Notes under the pieces: generated by a model
Databases searched by the model: none
What the model was told of the DNA's origin: nothing
The model's input: only the letters and a program-made list of their open reading frames with translations
Part shown: one piece after another, positions 1 to 11,774 of the stretch
How the letters are laid out: each line of letters starts with the position of its first letter
Numbering within the stretch: position 1 is the first letter of the stretch
Translations under genes and position numbers: made by a program
Source: Epiperipatus broadwayi
Taxonomy: Eukaryota; Onychophora; Udeonychophora; Euonychophora; Peripatidae
Length of the DNA stretch: 64,000 bases
Direction of reading: 5' to 3'
Assembly: GCA_028023455.1 (NCBI GenBank)
Contig: JAQFVV010012968.1
Location: 64,001 to 128,000 of the forward strand

Positions 1-386
1 ACGGTTAGGAAAAATATGGCGGAGATCTGTGAAGCTTAAAGGTTTTCTTATTTAAAAGGCAGAAAATAAAATGGAAAGAGAAAGAGATAAAATAGATTAT
101 AATCGAGAGATAGAAGTGAGAATATGGAGTATCGTTTATGTTAGTGAGTTAGTAGAAAAAAAGAAAGAACCGCCAGACAAAAATTAAAAATATGTAATCT
201 GACGGATTCGCCGACTTGACCTAGTTATTAACGACCATGGACTCGGAATAATGGAAAATGTTTAACAAAGTTTAAGGAAATAAATGTAAAAATGAGTATC
301 AAGATAGTTTGAATAATTAAAAATGATTAAAGTTAGTCTTAGTAAAATAAAATAACGATCTTAGAGTTTTAAATGTCAAAGCATCT

Positions 387-694
387 ATAAAACAATTTAT
401 GTCAAAACCCTTGATTATGTCTTATCGATTATATTGATACTCCAGCTCATAAGTCTAGAACATAGTGGAGCATGACGCAAACAAAATAAATGTGTAAATC
501 AAAATAGACAAGCAAAATGAAATTTTTTTTTTTTAAAAAAAAAGGGAGAGTAAAAATAATAAAACAATTTATGTCAAAACCCTCGATTATGTCTTATCGA
601 TTATATTGATATCCCAGCTCATAAGTCTAGAACATAGCGGAGCGTGACGCAAACAAAATAAATGTGTAAATCAAAATAGATAAGCAAAATGAAA
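387..694. repeat. Direct duplication of about 135 bp inside family A
   Basis: Copies at 387-522 and 560-694 are near identical and separated by a T-run/A-run spacer of 37 bp. Each begins TAAAACAATTTATGTCAAAA and ends AAGCAAAATGAAA. The differences are a handful of transitions, several at CpG (for example TAGTGG against TAGCGG), so the duplication is much younger than the repeat that contains it. Confidence 0.9.
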
Positions 695-1200
695 AATGAA
701 ATAAATAAGTTTAAAATGAAAGTATTAATGAAAATAAAACATTATCAAATAAAATTAAAAAAAAAGTGTATGAAATTAGGATTGAAGTGTGTGCAAGAAT
801 TTGGGCAAAGAAATTAAAAGTTGAGTTAAATCAGCACAAAATCTATCTGCGTGTTTGAATTGCCTTATACTTTGCTGCCTACTTCTCTTAACATTACATT
901 TATTACCTAATGATGAAAATAAAAACGAAAAATGCACTCTAGAAAAATAAGAATTAGAAGTGGTCAATACTTGGGAAAAAGTGATCAACGCACATATTAA
1001 TTAAGAAAAATGTTCGTAAATAAATAAGTAGGTCAAATAGTTAAAATAAAATCGATAAAATCAAGTTAAATAAATAAGCGTAAATATATATGTAGTAAAT
1101 AATAATAAAAAGTGACTCGTGATAAACTAATATATTTTTTTTTGTTTTTGGAATACACGCATGGTAATAAAAGGAAGTAAATAAATGATTTAAAGTCAAT

Positions 1201-1219
1201 ATATATATATATATATATC
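1201..1219. repeat. TA microsatellite
   Basis: Short alternating AT array preceded by GTCA and followed by CAG. Confidence 0.9.
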
Positions 1220-4025
1220 AGTAAAATGATGAATCATAGTAAAGTAAGTTGTTTTTGAATATATGCAAGTTAATAAAAGTTGAGTAAATAATGAATCGTA
1301 ATAAAGTAAAATAGTTTTTCTGAATACATGCACATAGATAAAAAAGTTGAGTAAGGGTTGAAAATAATATTCAAGATTAGATTAATATAAATAAATATGA
1401 AAACTGATGTCCATGGTAGTTTAGAATAATATTGTGAAATTAGATTAATACAAATGTTAGAATAATGTTCATATGAATTTAAAAATAATGTAAGATTAGT
1501 AATAAAAATATAAAGTAAATCTAAGGTGTATTAAGAGTGTATAAGTATACATGTGTATATACGCGCACATATACTGGGAATATTCGGTAAATACGACACC
1601 TCATGATGCATATCTTAAATGTATTTATCCAGATATCCTTTTACATTATGTTCTTGGCACTGCTGCACCTCATGATGTGTGCAAATAGGGATTTATTTAT
1701 TATAGATTCCCTGTAAGCAAGTCCAGTAATAACTCGATATCTAGAATATTAGTAGGTGTAGAATTATGCTGCACATATACACATGTGTATGAAGTTAGGG
1801 AATGAGGGTAGTATGGAAATAAATTTAGTTAAAGATATGTTTAAAACTGCCAACTGGATAAATTTTAATACCCGTAATGGACTTGTCAGGGATCATTCGT
1901 CTTTCCAAAGCGGAAGTCGAAAATGGACAGTTGAAAATTCCTGCCATTTCACAGTGACCCTTTCTTTTTCCAAGTCCAATCAAGAGAATTGGAAAATGAA
2001 GTTTCAATTTTATACATGTGTAAGTCAGTGTAAATCAGCAAATCTGCTTTCATGTCGTTTTCCAAAAGATCCCTGTGCCTCAAAATTGGTTTGTCCCGGT
2101 GGTCATTATCCATGATTTAGATCATTGTGAGCAATGTATTCAGCATAGATAGAAGGAAAGGATAGTCAAAACAGATTGCCCTTTGTATGTTAAGTAAAAG
2201 ATATTAAAAAGCTAACTTAGAAAATAATAAATTAATAAATCTTTAGAGTCAAGAATTAAAGTTGCAAGAGATAAAATGGTCAACAATGACGCATTTTACT
2301 CTAAAACAGAGGGTGGTGTAATGTGCCAAGGCCAAATTGGCACATGTATATAAAATAATTTTGTCTAAAAAAAAAATTATTTATTATTAAAATCTTTCAT
2401 AAAAGAGTTTGAAAAAAAAATAGAAATTAATTGATTAAAAGGGGAGAGGGGGAGTTTTGTTTAGAAAAGATAAAACTAAGAGTTCATAAAAGTTAAAGAG
2501 TGTTATTATTATAAATTAAAAGCTTCAAAATACAAATCTCTTTTCATTCGAATTGAATAAAAAAAAAGTATTAAAACTAGTTTTGATGTGTAGAGTAAAA
2601 TTATATATGTGCATGCGAATGTAAAATAAATGTATCAGTATTAAATATTATAAATAAATGAAAAATATATTTAAAAAAAAAACACAGTGGTGTGCTACTA
2701 ATTAAAGATATGAAAACAACACATTTTGAAATAGCTCCTACTAATTAAACAATCAATCAAAAAACACATTGTCATAGGATTAGTTATCAATGAAATTTCA
2801 ACAACACTCATTTGCAGGAGGATATTAAAACAAAAATCACTTTGCAGATATAAATAGCTAGATTTTTATTCAGTCTAGTTTCCAGTGACAATCTTATTTC
2901 AGTTGAGATAACAGTGCTTTTTTATTATGTATTTAGACACAAAAATGCATTGTTGAGCAGCTTTTGGAAATATACGCTTGTGCTTCAGCCTTTTTAATCC
3001 AACAAGATCATCAAAACCTGCCTGTGAAATAATGTCTGCATAACAACTCAGAAATCCTTCATCAAACATTCAGCTGTCCTCAAGAATAAAGCCAATGGAT
3101 TCGCATAAAATCTATTCAAGAAACCTCCAAATCTAACCGGTTAGATATAATCCATCAGAAGCAGCAGAAGCAGCCAACAACAAGCAATATCCACATTCCC
3201 AAAAATCCTAGGTAAACATTTATTTATTATCATTTATATGTAGTAGCCACCGCTGTAATTCGTAAATATTCAAGATTCAAATTATATGAACTCTATCATA
3301 CATAAAATGAACTATTGATATGTGTGTTTAAGTTTCAAATGCTATTAATTCTTTATTATTATATTTGTGAATGCTATATGAGTTAATATGTGCATGATCA
3401 TTATATCAGTGTTATTAGTTAAATTAGATAAATACCAGTGTTCTACTATTAAAATCTACAAGAATATTTAAACTAGTTTAGAATAGTTACTTTAAAAATA
3501 TGCGTGTGTTATATCAGATTTATAAAGATGTTTAAATTTAGTCAATTAATGTTAGGTAATAAATTATCTTTAAACTTAATTAATGTTAATTAAAATAAAA
3601 TGTCTTCAAACTTAAACTTTATTTGTCGGTCAATTCTTTTACCAACCTTTTATTAGTTCTTTCACCACTAATTTTGTATAATTTTGTTATTGAATTAAGA
3701 TTAGACTGAGCTAGTTTTAGGGAATGTTTCGAGCGCTGGATTATGAGCCTACTGCCCGAATACATTAGTCTTCAGACTAGCTGGCACCCCGGGGTTGACC
3801 CTGAAACAAATAAAGTATTTGGATAGTAGGGGTTTGAATCTAGCAGCCGAGATGGGCCATTGTTGATAGTTAAAGCTATCAATAAGATCTCCCATTTTGC
3901 TCGAACGTGCCGGTTCATTCACGTAACCTTTATAAGATTATAAATGTATTATGAAGGAGTTAGAAACCGGCCAAAACTTATATATACACATAAGTAAGTG
4001 GTTTCAGAAGTTTGATCCAGTACAA

Positions 4026-4046
4026 TATATATATATATATATATAT
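4026..4046. repeat. TA microsatellite at right edge of family A copy 1
   Basis: The array follows the sequence GATCCAGTACA directly, so it marks the junction between the repeat and the next segment. Confidence 0.85.
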
Positions 4047-5290
4047 TATAATCTACACTCCAACACTGCTCATATACATCACATGAGCGAAATGCCCAGG
4101 TGCCAGTTCTATTAATGACTAGAACAATATAACAAGATATATAATACAAAATTATTATTGAGACTCTTCAATTAAGTCTATTTTCAACTCAGCTCAGTGG
4201 GAGGCTATAGGAAGTTCAACAGATACTTTATTATAAGTAAATGAAAGAATAAATATTACAAAACATTAAATATAATGTAAATCCTTTTATTAATTAATTG
4301 CATGATAAAGAATCACAATGTTTATTTGTACAATCTATTAAAGTATTCTTTCAACTTAATTTCTTCCTTAATCCAAATACAATATATATCAGCTTGCTAT
4401 AATTATATTACTGAACAATTCTGTGACTTGGCATATCATAATCTAAACATCTACTTTAATGCCAATCAAGAAATAAACAATAAGATCTCAAGGAATTTAA
4501 CAAACACAGTTGAATTAAATAAACTACATTGACCCATAAATTATGATTATAAAGTATGATAATATGTAATGAAACAAATTGCCTAAAATATTCTACTGTG
4601 TTTCAATAAGTTAATGACAGAAATAGCGTATTTTCATCTCATGTCATCATCTAACAAATATACTAACTTGGCAACCTTTCTAATACGTTTATCCAGTGGC
4701 AAATGTTCCTTATAATGTTTGGATTAAGGAAAACAATATTGTCTGACACCAGCAGGTTTAATATTATAACTTTAAAATAATATATCTATTTTATAATAGA
4801 TTTATGAAATGTGGAGATGTGGAAATGGAAAACACAAATGTATACAATAATAATTCAAGACACAGTTTTAAGATTTTAAATAAATAAAACAAATCATTTA
4901 TTACACTAAAATAAATTTGGTTTACCATAATATTTACAATTGGACTACTTGTCTTACAGATTTTTAAATTATCAAATAAACTTTGAGCATCAGTTTGGGA
5001 TTATTCCTCTTATCAAAGCAAATTAACAACGAAACTTAAATATTCTGACTTCGAACACATGCTTTGCCTACATGTTTCATCTACATGACACTAAATAAAC
5101 AACATGTTATATTATTAGCACAAAAAAATACTTTTGAGAGGATATTACTATTGATTAATAAAATAAATCAAATTAATTATATTTGGTTCTCAACAAAGCA
5201 ACTTTCTCTAATTGACTAAATAATCACTTTCAATTACATATACCTTTCATGCATAGCAACAAAATCATGTTCATTCTGATGATTTAATGA

Positions 5291-5427
5291 TTTATAACCT
5301 TTATTTAAATAAATACACTGTATTTTAAAATATTTATTTCCCATTTTAATCTCAATAACTTTATACTTCTATTTAAATGAATGTAATGTATTTCAAAACA
5401 TTTATTTGTCATTTTAATTTCAATAAC
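5291..5427. repeat. Two-copy tandem repeat, about 69 bp
   Basis: Units 5,291-5,359 and 5,360-5,427 both run from TTTATA to TTCAATAAC or CTCAATAAC, with a shared CATTTTAATYTCAATAAC end. A third partial unit may follow. Confidence 0.8.
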
Positions 5428-5728
5428 TCTATACTTTATATATGCGATATTATTTATATTACGCGTGTGTGTACGTGTGTCAAGCAACAATAATAGAAAA
5501 TAAGCTTTTCTAAAAACTTTCCATTCATTAAGAAAATATCATACAGTTATTTTATTTCGGACAATGTCGTAATTCATCAATAAAATAAGACACTAATATT
5601 ACATCAAGAATTAATTTAACAATTTATCTGGCCACATATTAATTAACACAGAGCTATATTTTCATGATTATACAGACTATACATTACAAGGAAAATCTAC
5701 ATGAGGAGCAGATAAACTCTTACTGAAC

Positions 5729-5950
5729 ACTTCTACAATAATTCATCTGATTCTAAATACACTGTTGGTGGGGAACCTTTTCCTCATCACCAAGAATATA
5801 AGAAAAACATCACATAACTTCCTAAACATCATTTAATAATACTTCAACAATAATTCATCTACTTCTAAATACACTACTGGTGGGGAACTTTTTCCTCATC
5901 ACCAGGGCTGTAAAAAAACATCGCTTAACTTCAAAAAATATCATTTAATC
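5729..5950. repeat. Two-copy tandem repeat, period 112 bp
   Basis: Units 5,729-5,840 and 5,841-5,950 share ACTTCWACAATAATTCATCT, a GGTGGGGAAC segment and the TTTTCCTCATCACC segment. They differ by scattered substitutions and small indels. No coding potential. Confidence 0.9.
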
Positions 5951-8617
5951 ATACGCATATAATATAAACTAGGCTCTACTCATGGAAAAACATATACTAA
6001 ATAAGCAAAATCTTTTATCCCTACAAACATTATAACGCAATCAGATTTCTTTCCATTCTCAAAGCTCTTCTAAATATCGAACATTATAAATTCACACTGG
6101 CAGATAAATACATACAGATAACATACTAATCCGTTCAACTCAGTAGAATATGACAGCATCTGAAAATTATACATAAAATATTCACAAACTGAACTTTATC
6201 AAACAAGTGTCATAATTGTGCGAAACAGACACACGCCCGCGAATAAAAATATATATAAAATTAACCCTAAATTACACATTATGCAGGCAACATGGTAATT
6301 AAATATTACATCGAGGGATAACTTTTAATTCAGAATAAACTTTAGGTTACTTTTTTAAAATTTAATGGTTATAATTATTACGAATGAACTTTCTTTCATA
6401 TCTAGCAAACTATTTCTATTATACATTCGTTGATTGAAAAAATAAAAAAATTCTCACTTTGAGATAATGAAGTATACAAAATAAATATAAACTTCTCTAA
6501 TAATATATTTTAAAAAAATATTTCTTTCTTTTACCTTCATAAAAGAACAATAAGACCTATTTGTACACAATCAATTTTTTTTACCACCGTATTCCTCATT
6601 TGGATACGCTTCGGAGACGATCTTGAAGGTCAAAATAACCCAAATTATCAATAAAACATAATAATAAGTAAGCCTATTATCAATAATATACATCAATAAT
6701 GACAAGCAATAAAAAAAAGGCAGAAACAAAAGTTAATTTGTTTTGTAACTTAAATAAAAGTTCACTTGCAAAGCTCTGCTCCAGGTTTATGAAACAATAT
6801 GGGACACATTCCAAACTGAATTTAAATAAAATAAACTTCTGCAGGATAACTTAAAAAATATAATTGTAACTTAAATCTGACACAGCCCCTCCAGTGTTCA
6901 TAGCATATGTATTTGAGGTACCAAATCTCACACACAAGCAATTAATTTCTCCTTTATTATACTGAAAATATAAGACATTCTCTGTTGTAGTGCTAAATTA
7001 AATATGCAAATATTCTTAGTAGTTTTCTTGAATAGCATTTAACACTTTATAGTCTATTATATGCATGGTTTATTCTTAAATATTGTCAATTAAGATACCA
7101 TGGTTTCTTAGTAATTCCACAATTAATAATACTTTGTTTTATATTCCATCTTTATCGAAGAGAACAAAAATTACCTGCATTTCTATTCTTTCATTCGATT
7201 TAAGCAAATACTTAATTTGAAGTAACTCACATTTTATTTCTTTCATTTAAAATACATATTATTCCCAGAAATACCAGATAAATAAATACTGTTATCTCTT
7301 TATGATGAATTTAAACATGGTATGATTTATCAAAATATGCATATTCTCAATTTATGTTTAATCCTCACAAAAACATGACAGAGAAAATAGTGAAGAATTA
7401 AAATATATTCTGCAAAATAGTTCTGCATGCATTTTCCAGATATATTAAAAGATACACGTTGGTTAGTGATACAACAATAATATTCATGCAATTTATTTTT
7501 ATTTAAATTGACAATTAAATGGAGTAATGTAGACTGGACGTTATCAACATACATTTTTAAAAGAGCAATAGTTATGATAAGGTTAATTCAAAATGTTTAA
7601 ATTGAGAAGAGCAAAGTAAACTGCGTAACTTTTTAAAATTTAGAATTCCATTCTAGTTAACTTTTCCCATAATAAATTTCTTAAGATCATTTTGAAGTTT
7701 TACTCCAAAGTCTTTTTTAAAGTCAATTTGACTTCAGCAACTGGTTTTTAATTTTCACAATAATGAGCCGTTGTTTACTGGCTACAATTACCTTACATAA
7801 TAAGCAATTTTTTACTGGAGATCTTTGTTAAATAGCTCTCTTTAGCAAAAAGGTCATTTCCCTTCACAAGGTTACTCCCACGCTTCTTTTCTATCTAAGC
7901 TAATTACATATTCAAAAAAAAAATATTTTAAATCAAGACAAAAATAATAATAAAATAAATAGGTTTTACAAACTTGAAAGAAAAATGAATATTAATTAAC
8001 TATTAAACAAAAATGATTAATAATTTATTTAATTTGTAAAATAATTCATTGATTCAACTATCTATTAATCATTGGAAAGAAATATATATATATATGTTAA
8101 ATTATTTAAGATAATTACTGTAATTTAAATGTTTTTATTGTACATGTACTATTGTTTGCTGTTATTAAAAGATGAAAATGAAATGAAACACAATACAGAC
8201 ATATATGCATGCACATGTACTGCAACCTAAATATTAAACTATCCTAACTAAATATAATTGAAATGGCTATTAATTGTTGACAAAAGGATAAGTATTAATG
8301 AATAAAGGATTTTGAAACCATTCAACCAAATATTACACTAACATAAAATAACTTTGCATTTTCCTGCCCAAATATACCAATTCCTATAATAACAACCACT
8401 CTCTCTGGCATTAAATACTTCACTAACCACAATAATAATAATGCATACTTATAAAGTGGTCAATCAACTGCATAAGCAATCCATATCTAAGCTTCAAACA
8501 ATCTCCAGCAAAAAAAATTTAAAATTCTAAGCCTATTTCATTTTTTTTAAATATAATATAACTATTCTATGCAGATACAAAGCATCTCAATTCCTTGTGC
8601 CCATTCAGATGGTCACA

Positions 8618-8643
8618 ATATATATATATATATATATATATAT
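8618..8643. repeat. TA microsatellite
   Basis: Alternating array preceded by GGTCACA. Confidence 0.9.
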
Positions 8644-11021
8644 AGTATTCTTTCACAGAGATTTGCACGGGTTAAATATATAAAATCATATCATCCGAAA
8701 ACTTTATACAAATCCGTTACTTCCACCATCCACGATTAATAACTCATCAGCACCAAAATTATATTAAGTTTACACGGAGAACCCAAAATATGTATTTTAT
8801 AAATAAAATTCTTTCCCAGAGCTCCTGTGTAATAAAAATATATTAACTAAATAGCATCAGAACTTCTTTCTCAAATCTTAAGAAAGTAGCTCTAGGGAAA
8901 GAACTTGTTATTGTACTGAAATACCAGCTATTTAATTATTATATTTTTATTATGTGGAAGCTCCTGGAAATAATACTATGAATCCTTCATTTATATATAT
9001 GAGGGTGTCTTATAACCTTTTATTTATTTTTTTCTGATATATGTAATCATACAAATTGTACATATTAACTACTTTGTAATGTTGAACTGCTGATTAATGT
9101 TATATATCCTATGCCCAATTGTGTCAAATAGTTATTTTATGGTGAAATAACATATATTTATGTTATTTGTTTATTTTTTTCCTGTTACAATCAATAAATT
9201 TTGCATAATGCACAAGGAAGTGTTCTTTTTCTAAAAATCAAGTAGAATAATTTAAATTGGGTCTAAGAATAAAAAAAATGCTTTTGAAATAATTATGCAG
9301 AATTTAACCTTCAGAGTGCTAATGCCATTTTGATCATCGTCACCATGGTGATTTGTTATATTTAAAGTTTAAACATTATATTTTGATGTTGCAAGCAAAG
9401 TATGGAGATAATTACCATTACAATATATATATATATGAAAACAAAGGGTTTAATTTTTTTATTGTTAAGGAGAATATGAATGAGACTGAATGTGGTTAGA
9501 GAGCAGTGGGTATGAAAATATTAAACGTGTATATATTCAGAATTAAATTTTAAAAAGGTTATTATTTATATATGTCATAAATTTTGATAAAATAGTGAAC
9601 TTTGGCAGATAATAAAATTTAAAGGATTTCCTCTTAACTTCTCTAAATTGTAGTGTTTTCAATTTACTGGCAGCTTTTATCATTTGAAGTGGCCCAAAAA
9701 ATATTTTCATAAAACCTATGTCTGTTTTCTATATGTTTTATTGTTGTACTATTTTCTTGTGAATATTCTATTTAATTTAGGATGTAATGTGTAATAGTTA
9801 ATACACTATTGCCATTGTATAAATATTATAATCTTAATGTAATTATTAGAAGACTAATAATATCAATAATATTTATTTATTAATAGTTATTAGTTATTTT
9901 TGCATGCAAATGTTTTAAATCAATACGCTATTAAATTAATGAATATATATATATATTTAAGTTTAAATTTTCAGATTTTCCATTTATAGTAATCTTTTTT
10001 AATATCTTTAATTTTCAAGCTTGGCCAAACAAGGTCTAACTTTGGCAAGTTAATTAGACGCCTTTACAAGTTATCTACAATATTTAAACAGGTGAGAAGT
10101 GTTCTTTAGCAGCGGTTACTGCACATTAAAGAGTTCTGATGTTCCCTCTTTTTAGAAAGTTGAAATATTTTGTTGACGTTTATTGGTAATTTATTACTTT
10201 TCTTCCACCAGTCATAAATTTGCTGAAAGTAAATACTTTCGCATTCTTATATAATGATAAATTGCTTATGCTGTAAATATTTTTTTTTCGAATTCTATTT
10301 TTATTTTTAAATGAGGATTTGTAAAACACTTAATTTTACTTCTGTTAATATAAAATATTTTTAATTAATGCACTTAATGTTAAGGTTTTTAAAATTGAAC
10401 AAACTAAGAAAAAAAAAATTGTTCAGGTTTTCAATTAGATATAACAATATTTAAAATATCATTAAAGTGAAGAATTGTTCTTTTCAAATCATATAATGAG
10501 TTTAAACTGCATGCATTAATATGTTTTTCATATTTCGTTTTATTTATTTATATGCATTATACATTTAAAAACAACACAATTATTAAACTTAAACAACTGG
10601 AAGTTTGGACCAATTGAATGATATTGTTGAAAACATTTTATCTAGTGATATGTATTTTTGTAAGAATTGATGGACATATCGATATACTATGTACTGGGTT
10701 TTTAGACTACTCAGAAACTATTTATGTAATGAAATTAATTTGAATATAATGATATGTATATACACATAAAAAAAATAGTGCTGATAACTTTCAAACAAAA
10801 TATTTTTAAAGAAAGAATTAATCTGGAAGTAATTTTAGATTTAAAATCGTCAAAACATTAGAATATTCGTTTTAATCATGAGTGTTTTTTTTTTATTATT
10901 TATCATAAGTGAAACTAGAAAACTTTTTCTTGATTTTAAGAAAACCTATGCCATTTATTGACAACATCAAATTTTTTAGTAAGTAATTATTATTGTTTTG
11001 TATTTGTAATATTTATCATCC
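8644..11021. other. AT-rich stretch, no gene seen
   Basis: I see no ORF or structural RNA worth calling. One point of note is CCATTACA at 9,415-9,422 directly followed by a TA array. This is the reverse complement of the TGTAATGG end seen at 48,583 and may be the right end of a similar element. Confidence 0.5.
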
Positions 11022-11161
11022 TTATATGTAGTTTTTTTTTTTTTTTTAAGTGTCATAGCATCGGCCGGGACGCGAACCCGCAACCCGGGCAACTGCCTGC
11101 AAGTGCAAAGCAGTCGCGCTGACCTCTCGACCACCAATGCAAGACTCGTTATATGTAGTTT
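11022..11161 (-). mobile_element. tRNA-derived SINE with 13-bp target duplication
   Basis: Read on the minus strand, 11,140-11,058 is an 83-nt tRNA-like head. It has a 7-bp acceptor stem (GCATTGG with CCGATGC), an A box (11,133-11,121, TGGTCGAGAGGTC), a B box (11,078-11,068, GGTTCGCGTCC) and a variable arm that can fold (GGCAGTTGCC), which points to a class II (Leu/Ser-like) ancestor. A short unique piece and an A16 tail follow; the tail is the T-run at 11,032-11,047. TTATATGTAGTTT occurs exactly at both edges (11,022-11,034 and 11,149-11,161). Known biology: such elements are transcribed by RNA polymerase III and copied by LINE enzymes. It is GC-rich against its surroundings and looks recent. 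The anticodon stem pairs poorly, so I do not call it a working tRNA gene. Confidence 0.9.
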
Positions 11162-11676
11162 AGCTCAATATTCAATTTGTTTACACAATGTTAAAACCAA
11201 TACGTCCTCATTCAGTTTAATTGAAATTTTATTTTGATTTTTTTTAAATGTTTCTGGCTTTATCGTTTTTAACAGAGAATCTAATATGAAAAATTATGAT
11301 TTTTTTTCCAGTAACGATTTAATTATGTTGCTACAAAAAATTGAAGAGTCAATATTTATATCAGGAGTGAGAATGTGTTTGTTATAACAAGATGTGGGAA
11401 AGCAAATTTTAGTATCAGGCCACATAATTTTTTTTCATTTTTTTTTAAAAATGTGATTTGAAAATTTACTTATGTAAAATTGTCTTTTAATAATTCTTCT
11501 GTTTTAATTATTATACTTCTCTATAATATTTATTTTATTACAATTTTAAATATATGTTAAGCATACTAGGATGCAGCAATAGAGAAATTGAGCAGAGTTA
11601 AAATATGATGGCTTAGCATTTTTGATGGCTTATTGTGTCCTCATGTTCATAGCAGAATCAGAATAGGAAATTGGTG

Positions 11677-11678
<2 letters not shown>
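11162..11678. other. AT-rich stretch, nothing recognised
   Basis: T-rich sequence with no ORF, repeat or RNA that I can support. Confidence 0.5.
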
Positions 11679-11716
<38 letters not shown>

Positions 11717-11725
11717 ATATACCCT

Positions 11726-11767
<42 letters not shown>

Positions 11768-11774
11768 AGGGTAT
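11679..11774. repeat. Two TA arrays; second lies in a perfect 56-bp palindrome
   Basis: The arrays run from 11,679 to about 11,714 and from 11,729 to 11,764. The second is flanked by ATACCCTACAAT (11,719-11,730) and ATTGTAGGGTAT (11,763-11,774), which are exact reverse complements. The whole of 11,719-11,774 is therefore self-complementary. A third copy, ACCCTACA at 11,784-11,791, can pair with TGTAGGGT at 11,765-11,772, giving two competing hairpins. Confidence 0.9.

Larger units (their letters stand above)
1..4025 (+). repeat. Old dispersed repeat, family A, copy 1 (left end outside window)
   Basis: Non-coding, A-rich and G-over-C on this strand. It aligns in order with the second copy at about 37.2-42.45 kb: for example 70-140 with 37,217-37,270, about 2,010-2,330 with 38,105-38,450, 2,690-2,810 with 41,190-41,340, 3,160-3,400 with 41,570-41,830, and 3,625-3,850 with 41,938-42,170. 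The right end, TTGATCCAGTACA followed by a TA array, resembles the TTGATCCACTACA end of the other copy. The order, A-rich strand and ends suggest a decayed LTR retroelement without a surviving pol; that class is an inference. The 110-codon ORF at 1,783-2,115 lies inside it and is not kept in the other copy. Confidence 0.6.
4047..8617. other. AT-rich stretch, C over G, no gene seen
   Basis: This stretch contains only short chance ORFs. Apart from two local tandem duplications, listed separately, I see no recognisable element. The plus strand carries clearly more C than G, for example around 5.7-6.3 kb. It is framed by TA arrays at both ends. Confidence 0.6.

Noticed and set aside
1783-2115. 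110-codon ORF and its minus-strand partner
   Set aside because: Lies in family A; the homologous part of copy 2 does not keep the frame.
11058-11140. Functional tRNA gene
   Set aside because: Anticodon stem pairs poorly, and the A tail and target duplication show a retroposed SINE.
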